This document shows, one piece after another, positions 9,175 through 17,185 of a DNA stretch of 64,000 nt (the first letter of the stretch is position 1; each line of letters starts with the position of its first letter). The notes beneath the pieces were generated by a model that worked only from the letters and a program-made list of their open reading frames with translations, had not been told where the DNA came from and did not search any database. Position numbers and translations under genes: made by a program. This DNA is from JBKQVT01 sp963727245. Lineage in GTDB: Bacteria; Planctomycetota; Planctomycetia; Pirellulales; Thermoguttaceae. The DNA lies in assembly GCA_963727245.1 (NCBI GenBank), contig CAVSFO010000005.1, positions 705,194 through 769,193 of the forward strand. Reading direction: 5' to 3'.

Positions 9175-9931
9175 ATGAACCGTCGTATCCTGTTGACGGC
9201 GCTGGCTGTGGTTACGGTTGCCACATTGGCCATCGCCTCGAGTGCCAGTGCGTTCGAGTTCCTCCACCGCGGATGTTGTGGCGGATGTTGTGACACCGCC
9301 TGTTGCGCGGCCCCCTGCGCCCGGCTTGCTGTGCCGCTCCGGCCTGCTGCGCCGCCCCGGCCTGCTGCGAGAAGGCTTGCTGCTGCAAGCGTTGTTGCTG
9401 CCGCGAGCGGTGCTGCTGCCGTGAGAAGTGCTGCTGCCGTGAGAAGTGCTGCTGCCGTGAGAAGTGCTGCTGCCGTGAGAAGTGCTGCCATCGCTGCTGC
9501 GAGAAGAGCTGCTGCGCTCCGGCCTGCTGTGCGGCCCCGGCGCCTGCGCTCCGGCCTGCTGTGCTGCTCCGGCCTGCTGTGCCGCCCCGGCTTGCTGTGC
9601 TGCTCCGGCCTGCTGCGCGAAGCCCTGCTGCTGCGAGAAGTGCTGCAAGGTTCGCTGCTGCCGTGAGAAGTGCTGCCATCGCTGCTGCTGCGAGAAGAGC
9701 TGCTGCGCTCCGGCCTGCTGTGCGGCCCCCGCGCGCTGCGCTCCGGTTTGCTGCGCCGCTCCGGCCTGCTGCGCGAAGCCCTGCTGCTGCGAGAAGTGCT
9801 GCAAGGTCCGCTGCTGCCGTGAGAAGTGCTGCCATCGCTGCCGCTGCGAGAAGAGCTGCTGCGCCCCGGCCTGCTGTGCGGCCCCCGCGCCCTGCGCTCC
9901 TCCTTGCTGTGCACCGGCCTGCTGCAAATAG
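9175..9931 (+). CDS. Cysteine-repeat secreted protein (two frame breaks)
   Basis: The ATG at 9175 follows a good AAGGAGT site and encodes a signal peptide ending ATLAIASSASA. The mature chain begins EFLHRGCCGGCCDTACCAAP and then changes frame twice, near 9320 and 9544, each time in a C-run consistent with one missing base. Read through, it has about 252 residues with roughly 89 cysteines in the last 220 (about 40%). Repeats include five CCCREK/CCCRER units and a 52-residue unit present twice (156-bp period at about 9617 and 9773), containing CCCEKCCKVRCCREKCCHRC followed by EKSCCAPACCAAPA. No known family was recognised. A disulfide-linked envelope protein or a metal-binding protein are the likely roles; planctomycete walls are known to be cysteine-rich. 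A hairpin terminator follows. Confidence 0.8.
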
Positions 9932-9997
9932 GTCAGTGAGGCGGGAGACCCCGGCTCGATCCGATCCGAGTCCCGGTCTTCTCCTTTACAATGAATC

Positions 9998-10038
9998 AAG
10001 CGGCCCGCTCGACGTTCCGGCGGGCCGCTTGCTTTTCT
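9998..10038 (+). terminator. Intrinsic terminator after the cysteine-repeat gene
   Basis: AAGCGGCCCGC (9998-10008) pairs exactly with GCGGGCCGCTT (10020-10030) and is followed by GCTTTTCTT. It lies 67 bases after the stop codon at 9931, in the right orientation to end that transcript. Confidence 0.8.
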
Positions 10039-10052
10039 TGACGCCGGCAGCA

Positions 10053-10216
10053 CGCCGCACACGCCCTGTGCGGTGAGATCGTCACACGGCGTGTGACGGA
10101 TACAGGGGCGTCACACGGCGTGTGACGGATACAGGGGCGTCACACGGCGTGTGACGGATACAGGGGCGTCACACGGCGTGTGACGGATACGGGGGCGTCA
10201 CACGGCGTGTGACGGG
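10053..10216. repeat. Tandem 29-bp palindromic repeat array
   Basis: Five head-to-tail units of 29 bp start at 10081, 10110, 10139, 10168 and 10197. Each contains the palindrome GTCACACGGCGTGTGAC, followed by GGATACAGGGGC. A diverged unit (CGCACACGCCCTGTGCG) precedes them near 10055. There are no unique spacers. The array runs into the stop codon of the kinase gene at 10221. The same palindrome family recurs at 37631-37745 and 40255-40312, with paired changes in the arms. Confidence 0.95.
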
Positions 10217-10220
10217 TACG

Positions 10221-11141
10221 TTACGCCAGGCACCGCTCGGAAAAGGTGGCGATTTCCAGCTTGATGAGCTGCCCGATCAGCTCCCCGGGCGTTTGCGGGC
10301 GGCGCAGCGGGTCCTTGGCCATCATGCGGCGGACCAGCCAGGCCACGTCGGGGGGGACCTGGGGGGCGAGCTTCGACAGACTGGGCGGGGCCTCCCGGCG
10401 GTGTTGGGCCGCCAGTTCCGCCATCGTGTCGCCCTCCAACGGCAAGCAGCCGGCCAAGAGCTGAAAGAGCACCACGCCCAGGCTGTAAATGTCGCTGCGA
10501 ATGTCGGCGACCGCGGCGGAGATGAGGCACTCCGGGGCGAGGTAACTCCAGGTGCCCATCACGCAGCGATCGGCCGCGCTGCCGCTTTCGCTCCGGTGGC
10601 GCGCGAACCCCAGGTCCAGGAGCGTCACGTGCCCTTGGGGCGAGAGAAAAATGTTGCTCGGCTTCACGTCGCCGTGCATCCAGCCGCCGGCATCCAGCGC
10701 GCCGAGGGCTTCGGCCACCTGGCGGACGATCCAGAGTGCGGCGGGCAAGTCGATGGCGGCGCCGGCCGCCAAGCCCGTCTCGAGCGTCGTCCCCTCCAGC
10801 CACGGCATGACCAGGTAGGGGGGCGCATGGCCCAGGCCCGCCTCCAACACCGGGATCAAGTGCGGATGGGAGATGCTGCGGCCGGCCCTTGCCTCCCGGG
10901 CCAGCAGGGCGGCCGCCCGGGGGTCCTGCTGGGCCTGCGGCCGCAGCGTCTTCAGCGCATAGGCCGCCTGGCGCTGCGGCGACGACCCCAAGGGCCGGGC
11001 GCGGTAGATTTGCGACCAGTTTCCTTCGGCGGCCAACGTCACCAGTTCCCATCGCCCCAGGGAACGAGGCAACTCGCCCACAGCAGCGGAGCGGCGCGCG
11101 GCAAAGCCGCCGCTCCTGGTTTTCCACTCGGTCTGGGTCAT
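10221..11141 (-). CDS. Hanks-type serine/threonine protein kinase
   Basis: This is a 306-residue, single-domain, soluble kinase. A glycine-loop-like segment (AAEGNWSQIY, about 37-46) is followed by the ATP-binding lysine in YALKTL (K64), the alphaC glutamate in AREARAG, the catalytic loop MHGDVKPSN (about 155-163), LLDLGFA in place of DFG, the MGTWSYLAPE activation segment, and RSDIYSLGVVLFQLLAG. The key Asp of the HGD loop and the metal Asp of DLG are present, so it is probably active. There is no transmembrane or sensor domain, unlike many bacterial PknB-type kinases. Its substrate is unknown. The 3' end touches a tandem palindrome array. Confidence 0.93.
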   Translation of the reverse strand: MTQTEWKTRSGGFAARRSAAVGELPRSLGRWELVTLAAEGNWSQIYRARPLGSSPQRQAAYALKTLRPQAQQDPRAAALLAREARAGRSISHPHLIPVLEAGLGHAPPYLVMPWLEGTTLETGLAAGAAIDLPAALWIVRQVAEALGALDAGGWMHGDVKPSNIFLSPQGHVTLLDLGFARHRSESGSAADRCVMGTWSYLAPECLISAAVADIRSDIYSLGVVLFQLLAGCLPLEGDTMAELAAQHRREAPPSLSKLAPQVPPDVAWLVRRMMAKDPLRRPQTPGELIGQLIKLEIATFSERCLA

Positions 11142-11327
11142 CCGAGAACGGTCAACAGGAAACGTTGATGTGAAAAGCTATATCGATAGCATCGGTTATT
11201 CCTGCCGCGGAAGTTGAGCCCGGGGCGGTCGAGGTGGGCTTCCTGACCCGATCAGAGGGGACTATCCCCCATGCGTCACGCCCCTCGACCCGCCGCACAA
11301 ATTTACCGCTTTCCGCGACAGAAAGAC

Positions 11328-13364
11328 TCAGCCGGCGTCGCGGGCGGGCACCTCGCGGAGGCTGGGGAAGCGGCTGGCGGCGGGGTCCTTGCCGCCGGGT
11401 TTGGCGGGCGATTGCGTCTTGCCGGCGAGGAAGTTGTCGATCGTGGCCGATTCCTGCAAGTGGTCGAAGAAGTCGGTCATGGCCTGATGCTGTTTCTTCT
11501 CGTGGATGTCTTCTTCGATCAGATCGCGGACCTTGGCGTATTCCACCGTCACCGGCTTGGTGTAGCACTCGCAGAAGAGGATCAGGTACTTGTCGCCCAG
11601 TTGAATGACGCCGGAGATCTCGCCCGGTTTCAAGGCGAAGGCCTCTTGTTCCAGCGTCGGTTGTCCGCCGTGTCTGGCGATCGGCGGCACCTCGCCTCGC
11701 AGCGAGCGGCTGCTGCCCTCGATGGAATACTCGGCGGCCAGGTCGCCGAAGTGCTCGACCGTGGGCTGTTTGCGGGCCAGTTGCCAGACCTGCTGGGCAC
11801 GGCGGAGTTGGTCCACCACGATGGCTCGGCACTTCACCCGCGGACCGTAGTTCGCCTCGTAGCCGTTTTTCCGGTCCTCGTCGGTGATTTGAATCTTGTC
11901 TTGGACCAGCTTCCGCAAGGCGACCGAGGGCCAGACGGCGTCGTGGCGATAGACGGCCACGGAAATGCCCTTCTTCTCGACGACCGACTTGAGGAAGCCC
12001 TGGACGTTGGCGGCGCCGTTGCGCAAGAGGGGGAGCATGACCGACGCCACCCGCGCCACCTCCGCGTCAAGCTCCTGCTCGCTGACCGTGACGTTGTGCT
12101 CCCGGCAGGCCTGTTCGATGAGTTCCCGGCCGATCAGGCCTTCGAGCACGTCCGTGCCGTGCCGCGCGATGCATTCCTCGGCCAGTTGGCGGACCGTGAT
12201 TTGCACGCCGTTGATGACGGCGGCGACGCCGGGCATTTGCCGCTGTTTCTCCAGGTTTTCCATGAGGACGGCGATGACCGCCTGTTTCTTCAAGTCGTCG
12301 AAAACTTCGCTGGCCACGACGCGCATCTTCTGCTCGCGGAGAATTTCTTCCAGGCTGGGGGCGACGTTTTGCAGCCGCACCCGCTCGGGCGGCACCAGCT
12401 TCTCGCGCTTGATGATCGCGTATTGCCCGGCCGCGAAGATGACCTTCGAGACCTCGCCGTCGGCCATGGAAAAGGCGGCCTGTTCGATTTCCTGGCAGAC
12501 GCCGTGCTGGGGGATGGGCTGGATGCGGCCGCCGATGCTGGCGCTGTTGACGTCCTCCGAGTATTGCTTGGCGAGGTTGGCGAAATCTTCCGGATGAGCG
12601 GCCGCCTGGGTCCGGAGCTTCGCCGCCAGCCGCGGATCGCTGCAGGCGATCAACCGCGCGGCGACCTTGGCGCCATAACGCCGCTCGAAGCATTGCCGCA
12701 GCTCCTCGGGGCTGACTTTCAGCCGGGGGGCGGCCAGGCGGCACAGCGCCAGCCGCGGCCAGACGATCTCGCTGGCATATTGCTCCACGTCGATGCCGCG
12801 CTGCTGCTTCAGCAGGGTCAGCCATTGGTCGACCGGCAGGCCGAACCGCGTGGCCAGCCGCTCGATCTCGTGATCGACGTCCGCCCGGGTGATGGTGACG
12901 TGCTGCCGCCGGCACTCCTGCACGATCAAAAGCTTGTTGATCATGCTGTCGAGTACTTCCTTGCCGTGGTGCAGGATGCACTCGCGTCCGAGCTGCTCGC
13001 AACTGATTGTCCGGCCGTTGACGCTGGCGACGATGGGCGGGATCGGCCTGCTGCTGGAGATGGGCGGCACGACACCCTTGTTCGCCGGGGCGACGGCGGA
13101 GGTCGGGATGACGACGGTCCTGGCGGGGGCGGGAGCGGCGCTGGAGCCGCCGAACCAAGCCCGCTGGACGGACGAAGGAGTGCTGGCCGGCTCGCTTGAG
13201 GCGTCTGGCTGCGAGAGCGAATCGGCCTTCACCGCTTTGTCCCCCCAACAGCATTTGATGAGGACACACGCGGTGATTACGCATAACCCGCCCACGATCA
13301 GATTGAGGCGGAATCTACCCGAGCGGGGCTGGGAACTTTGCTGATCGCGTCCATGCTGGGTCAT
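11328..13364 (-). CDS. Membrane-anchored double-parvulin peptidyl-prolyl isomerase (SurA/PrsA-like)
   Basis: The protein has 678 residues. Residues about 21-40 form one membrane segment, followed by a Pro/Ser-rich linker. The chain then holds two similar modules. Each begins with a SurA-N-like chaperone helix bundle (ASVNGRTISCEQLGRECILH at about 113; AVINGVQITVRQLAEECIAR at about 384) and continues into a parvulin isomerase-like domain, shown by FANLAKQYSEDVNSASIGGR and FGDLAAEYSIEGSSRSLRGE with the PGEISGVIQ / DGEVSKVIF motif. The role is presumably folding of exported proteins on the outer face of the cytoplasmic membrane. The duplication within one chain is notable. It is transcribed away from the cobalamin riboswitch. 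Confidence 0.85.
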   Translation of the reverse strand: MTQHGRDQQSSQPRSGRFRLNLIVGGLCVITACVLIKCCWGDKAVKADSLSQPDASSEPASTPSSVQRAWFGGSSAAPAPARTVVIPTSAVAPANKGVVPPISSSRPIPPIVASVNGRTISCEQLGRECILHHGKEVLDSMINKLLIVQECRRQHVTITRADVDHEIERLATRFGLPVDQWLTLLKQQRGIDVEQYASEIVWPRLALCRLAAPRLKVSPEELRQCFERRYGAKVAARLIACSDPRLAAKLRTQAAAHPEDFANLAKQYSEDVNSASIGGRIQPIPQHGVCQEIEQAAFSMADGEVSKVIFAAGQYAIIKREKLVPPERVRLQNVAPSLEEILREQKMRVVASEVFDDLKKQAVIAVLMENLEKQRQMPGVAAVINGVQITVRQLAEECIARHGTDVLEGLIGRELIEQACREHNVTVSEQELDAEVARVASVMLPLLRNGAANVQGFLKSVVEKKGISVAVYRHDAVWPSVALRKLVQDKIQITDEDRKNGYEANYGPRVKCRAIVVDQLRRAQQVWQLARKQPTVEHFGDLAAEYSIEGSSRSLRGEVPPIARHGGQPTLEQEAFALKPGEISGVIQLGDKYLILFCECYTKPVTVEYAKVRDLIEEDIHEKKQHQAMTDFFDHLQESATIDNFLAGKTQSPAKPGGKDPAASRFPSLREVPARDAG

Positions 13365-13512
13365 CGCGGTTTCTCCATAAACCGTTATGGCATTTCAAGT
13401 TGTAAAAAGGCGCCGACGAGCGACACCCAATTGCGGGTGTGGCAGTATAAGATTCGTCCCAAGCTGATGCAAGAGCGATTGCCGCCGCGCTTGCCGCCGC
13501 CAACCGATCCTC

Positions 13513-13540
13513 TTGACTTCCCCGCCGCTGCTGGTAAATT
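13513..13540 (+). promoter_or_regulatory. Promoter for the riboswitch-peptide-rSAM operon
   Basis: TTGACT (13513-13518) and TAAATT (13535-13540) are 16 bases apart, immediately before the riboswitch. They match a housekeeping-type promoter with one mismatch in the -35 hexamer and a weaker -10. Confidence 0.55.
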
Positions 13541-13544
13541 GATG

Positions 13545-13710
13545 GGTAAGTTTCAGCATCCCGGAACACGGCGCAACTCCGTGGCTGTCCCGCAGCTGTA
13601 AACGGCGAGGCGTTTGCGATCGGCCCCAAGCCAACCACTGCCGCGAGAGAATCGCGGCGGGAAGGTCTCGCAGACGCCGGCGACCCGCAAGCCAGAAGAC
13701 CTGCTGAAAA
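13545..13710 (+). promoter_or_regulatory. Cobalamin riboswitch
   Basis: The segment carries the conserved core of the B12 element: CACGGCGCAACTCCGTGGCTGTCC (in pieces), CCGCAGCTGTAA, a GC-rich stem region with CGCGAGAGAATCGCGGCGGG, and a 3' B12-box GCAAGCCAGAAGACCTGCTG at 13688-13707. The family binds adenosyl- or related cobalamins and usually switches genes off. Here it lies between a promoter-like site and an intrinsic terminator, so transcription attenuation is the likely mode. It controls the peptide and radical SAM genes at 13829-15351, not a known B12 transport or synthesis gene. Confidence 0.92.
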
Positions 13711-13734
13711 CCAACGAGTCCGGAATCTGATGGC

Positions 13735-13779
13735 AAAGGATTCCGACGAACCGCCTGTGTTCGTCGGCATCCTTTTTTT
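13735..13779 (+). terminator. Riboswitch expression platform: intrinsic terminator
   Basis: The arms AGGATTCCGACGAAC and GTTCGTCGGCATCCT pair with one internal mismatch around a CGCCTGT loop and are followed by seven T residues (13773-13779). It sits 25 bases after the B12 box and 50 bases before the peptide gene, as expected for a ligand-controlled terminator. Confidence 0.88.
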
Positions 13780-13828
13780 GTCGACCCCAGCACAGCCGGC
13801 ACCCACATTTCCAGCGAAAGGAAGAAAC

Positions 13829-13945
13829 ATGAAACCGCAAGTGAAAAAGACGACGAAGAAGGACGTGATTGCCCATCGCAAGAGCTGCCAGGCCAAGGGG
13901 ACGGGCCTGTCCCACTACATCCTCATGGACAAGAAAGCGAAGTGA
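13829..13945 (+). CDS. 38-residue peptide, probable CbpA-like modified-peptide precursor
   Basis: The ATG at 13829 follows an AAAGGAAG site. The product starts MKPQVKKTTKKDVIAHRKSC and ends QAKGTGLSHYILMDKKAK: 38 residues with ten lysines and one cysteine (C20). There is no signal peptide or membrane segment. The TGA overlaps the ATG of the radical SAM gene (TGATG), so the two are probably translated together. Length, position after a cobalamin riboswitch, and pairing with a SPASM-type radical SAM enzyme match what I recall of the NCBI family named modified peptide precursor CbpA, whose function is unknown. The likely modified region is the C-terminal half around the Cys and GTGLSHYILMD; that is inference. 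Confidence 0.82.
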   Translation: MKPQVKKTTKKDVIAHRKSCQAKGTGLSHYILMDKKAK

Positions 13946-15351
13946 TGACGTTCAGCCAGCCGGTTGCGGCCGCTGGGGCGGCCCCTTCCCGGGGCCGCTT
14001 CGTCGGCACGGGCAATGGCCCCACGTTCCAGCCGCTGGAGATCGGTCACCCCGACTACGTGGCCGTCGTCGAGCCCGATACGGCCTTCTGGCGCTGGTGC
14101 GGCGCCAGAAGCTGGCCGAGTTGGCGCTGGGCGGCCCGCTTCTGCAGGCCTTCCGCAAGAAGGCGGCCCGCTTCGCCGAGGAAATGCACACCCTCCGCTT
14201 CGGCCTGACGCCGTTCGGCGGTCTATTTCAATCCCACCGAGCGCTGCAACCTCGACTGCACCTATTGCTACATTCCCCGGCGCATGCGCCGCCACGGGCG
14301 GCACATGTCCCGGGAGGAGCTGTTGCGGGCCTTGGAGACGCTGCGGCGCTACTTCCGCGCCGGCGGCGTCAAGTCGCCGCAAATCATTTTCCACGGCGCC
14401 GAGCCGCTGTTGAATCGTGAGGCCGTCTTCGCCGGCATCGAAAAGTTCGCCGACGATTTCCGCTTCGGCATCCAAACCAACGCCACGTTGTTGGACGACC
14501 AGGCCGTCGAGTTCCTCCGCCGCCGCGGCGTCAGCATCGGCATTTCGCTCGACGCCCCCACCGCCGCGGTATCCGACCGCACGCGCAAGAACTGGCAGGG
14601 CCAGGGCGTCCAGCGGCAGGTCTTGGAGGCGATGGAGCGGCTCGCCGGCTACCCGGCCTGGAGCGTCATCTGCACGATCTCCAGCGAGAACCTCCGGCAC
14701 CTGGGCAAGCTCGTCGAGTTCCTGCACGTCCACGAAGTGCCCACCTGCCTGATGAACATCTTGCGCTGCACGCTGCCGCAGTCGCGGGCCGTGCGGCCGG
14801 ACGACGCCGCGGCGGCGCGGCATTTCTTGGCCGCCTTGGATCGCGTCGAGGCGCTGTACCGCGCGACGGGACGCCGCCTGGTGGTGGGCAATTTCGCCAA
14901 CATCCTTTTGGCGATTGTGGCCCCCACGGCGCGGCGGCTGATGTGCGACATCTCGCCCTGCGGCGGCGGCCGCTGCTTCTTCGCGCTGGCCCCCGGCGGC
15001 GATCTCTTCCCGTGCAGCGAGTTTATCGGCCTGCCGGAGTTCTGCGGCGGCAATCTCTTCCGCGACGAAATTTCCAAGGTGCTCCGCAGCGAGCCGTTCC
15101 GGCTGGTAACCGAGCGGAAGGTCGAGGACATCGAGCCCTGCCGGCGCTGCGCGATCCGGCATTTCTGCGGCTCGCCCTGCCCCGCCGAAGCCCACCAGCT
15201 CAACGGCGGCATGGACCGCACGGGGGCGTTCTGCGAGTTCTACGAAGAGCAGGTCCGCTACGCCTTCCGCGTCATCGCCGACGGCCGTCTGGACGCCTTT
15301 CTTTGGGACGATTGGGACCAGGGCCTGCAAGAGACGTTCGCCATGAGCTAG
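13945..15351 (+). CDS. Peptide-modifying radical SAM/SPASM enzyme, CbpB-like (two frame breaks)
   Basis: Translation starts at ATG 13945, one base into the peptide stop. The frame changes near 14091 and is restored near 14215. Read through, it gives VEPDTAFW-ALVRRQKLAELALGGPLLQAF, then FNPTERCNLDCTYCYIPRRM with the CxxxCxxC cluster site. Downstream are IIFHGAEPLLNREAVF, FGIQTNATLLDDQAVEFL and GISLDAP, normal radical SAM barrel features. The C-terminal region has SPASM-type cysteines: CDISPCGGGRCFF, FPCSEF, then PCRRCAIRHFCGSPC and FCEFYEEQ, able to hold extra Fe-S clusters. Such enzymes modify short peptides encoded beside them. No export or protease gene follows, so the product may act inside the cell. 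Confidence 0.88.
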
Positions 15352-15481
15352 GGGCCAGGCACCAGGCGGGGGCCAGGGGGGGCTAGGAGCCCGGGGCGTG
15401 AGAGGCGGGGATAACGTTGCGCTCACCATGGTTGGGCAAAGAGTCCACGCCATTGCCACGGCCGGGGGGGCTTGTTGCGAC

Positions 15482-15510
15482 TTGCCTGGGGTGGCGCCGC
15501 TGATTATACT
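15482..15510 (+). promoter_or_regulatory. Promoter for the ctpA-type gene
   Basis: TTGCCT (15482-15487) and TATACT (15505-15510) are separated by 17 bases, about 100 bases before the start of the protease gene. The fit to a housekeeping promoter is good. Confidence 0.6.
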
Positions 15511-15608
15511 GGAAGATGCAGCAGCGCTCGCCGGGGCTGTTACTCGCCTGGCCGGCCTTGGAACAGCCGGCGGCTCGCGTCCGATCGTTTTCCCCAGGAG
15601 TCGAGTTC

Positions 15609-17148
15609 ATGTTGAGACGTAAACCCGTCCGGATGTGGGAGATCGTGGTCTTTTTTTTGACCGCGACATGGCTCTTTGCGGCGGTGGCAGCGGTGGCGGA
15701 GGATACGGCCGCGGATGGTCCGCCGGCCTCTCCATCGAAAGATGAGTATTATGAAAACTACAAGGTGCTGATCGACACCATCGACGAGGTTGATCGGGAC
15801 TACGTGAAACCGATCGATCGCCGGGAGCTGGTCGAGGCAGCCATCAGGGGCGTGATCAGCAAGCTCGATCCCTATTCCAACTACATCAGCCCGAAAGAGT
15901 TGAGCAGTTTCCGCGCCGCCGTGGAGAGCGAGTTCGGCGGCATCGGCATTCAGATTTCCGTGGACGACGGCGTGCTGAAGATTCTCAGTCCGCTCTATGG
16001 CACGCCGGCCTACCGGGCGGGGCTCCTGGCCGGCGACTGGATCGTCGAGATTGACGGCCGCAGCACCGACGGGCTGAGCCAGGACGAGGCCATCGACCGG
16101 CTGAAAGGAAGCGAGGGGAGCCAGGTGACGCTCACCATCGTTCATGCCGGCCGGCCCGCCAAGGACCGCGTGAAACTGACCCTCACCCGCGAGCGCATCC
16201 ACGTCGATACCGTGCTGGGCGATCGCCGCAGGGCCGACGACACTTGGGACTTCATGCTCGATCCGAAGTTGGGGATCGGCTATGTGCGGGTGGCGGCGTT
16301 CGGCCGCGAGACGGCGCGCGATCTGCGCAGGGCGTTGCAGCAGTTGCGGGGGGAAAACGTGCGGGGGCTGATCGTCGATTTGCGTTTCAACCCCGGGGGC
16401 TTGCTCAGCGCGGCCATCGAAGTCAGCAACCTCTTCATCTCCAGCGGCCGCATCGTCAGCACCAAGGGCCGCAACACGCCCGAACGGGTCTGGGATGCCC
16501 GTCACAGCGGCGCCTTCGAGGGCTTTCCCATGGTCGTGCTGGTGAATCACTATAGCGCCAGCGCCAGCGAGATTGTCGCCGCCTGCTCTGCAGGACCATC
16601 AGCGGGCGGTCCTCATGGGCGAGCGGACCTGGGGTAAAGGGAGCGTCCAGAACGTCATTGAAATGGAAAACGGTCGCAGCGCCTTGAAGCTGACCACGGC
16701 CGCTTATTTCCGCCCCAGCGGCAAGAACATCCATCGTTTCCCCGACTCCAAAGACACCGACGTCTGGGGCGTGATGCCCGACGCGGGCTACGACATGCGG
16801 CTGAGCGACCATGAGGAGGGATTGCTGCTGGCCGATCGCCAGCAGCGGGACATCTTGCGTCCTCACCCGGCGTCCGGGGGCGAACGTGCCACGGCGCCCG
16901 GCAGCCAGCCGCCGAAGAATGACACCACCGTGTTGCCGTTGCAGCCCGTCCCGGTGGGCCCGCAGTCGGCGGCCGCGCCGCGGGGGCCGGCCCCGGTCAA
17001 GAGCGCAACGGCTTCGCAAGAGGCGGGACCGGCCGCCCGGCCGCGACGCAGCGGCGCCGCGGCGAAGTCCCACGCGCCGTTCGTCGATCGCCAGTTGCAG
17101 ATGGCCGTCGAGTATCTGACGGACCAGTTGGCGCGGGCGAAAAAGTAA
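15609..17148 (+). CDS. Carboxyl-terminal processing protease, S41 family (one frameshift)
   Basis: The start at ATG 15609 has an AGGAG site eight bases before it. Residues 11-31 form a signal peptide or anchor. The order is N-terminal helices (YYENYKVLIDTIDEVDRDYV), a PDZ domain (GIGIQISVDDGVLKILSPL, AGLLAGDWIVEIDG), and the S41 core with FNPGGLLSAAIEVSNLFIS. The catalytic serine lies in YSASASEIVAAC and the general-base lysine in TWGKGSVQNVI. The frame breaks between these two at about 16587 (one base missing in GCCTGCTCTGCAGGAC) and resumes as LQDHQRAVLMGERTWGKG. A long Pro/Ala-rich tail follows. It should act outside the cytoplasmic membrane, degrading or trimming proteins from the C-terminus. 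Confidence 0.92.
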
Positions 17149-17185
17149 GGCGGCTCGCGCAGCGAACTCAAACAACGGCCGGCCC

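Noticed and set aside
9303..10076. Separate Ala/Arg-rich or Ser-rich long frames across the cysteine-repeat gene, on both strands
   Set aside because: They are out-of-frame readings of the same short repeats and lack their own start sites. Only the Cys frame follows the signal peptide.
10053..10216. CRISPR array
   Set aside because: The repeats are directly contiguous with a 29-bp period and no unique spacers, and no cas gene lies in the window. It is a tandem palindrome array.
13730..13945. A 71-residue start for the peptide gene at 13730
   Set aside because: That start lies before the riboswitch terminator, so its first part is inside the hairpin. ATG 13829 has a ribosome site just before it.
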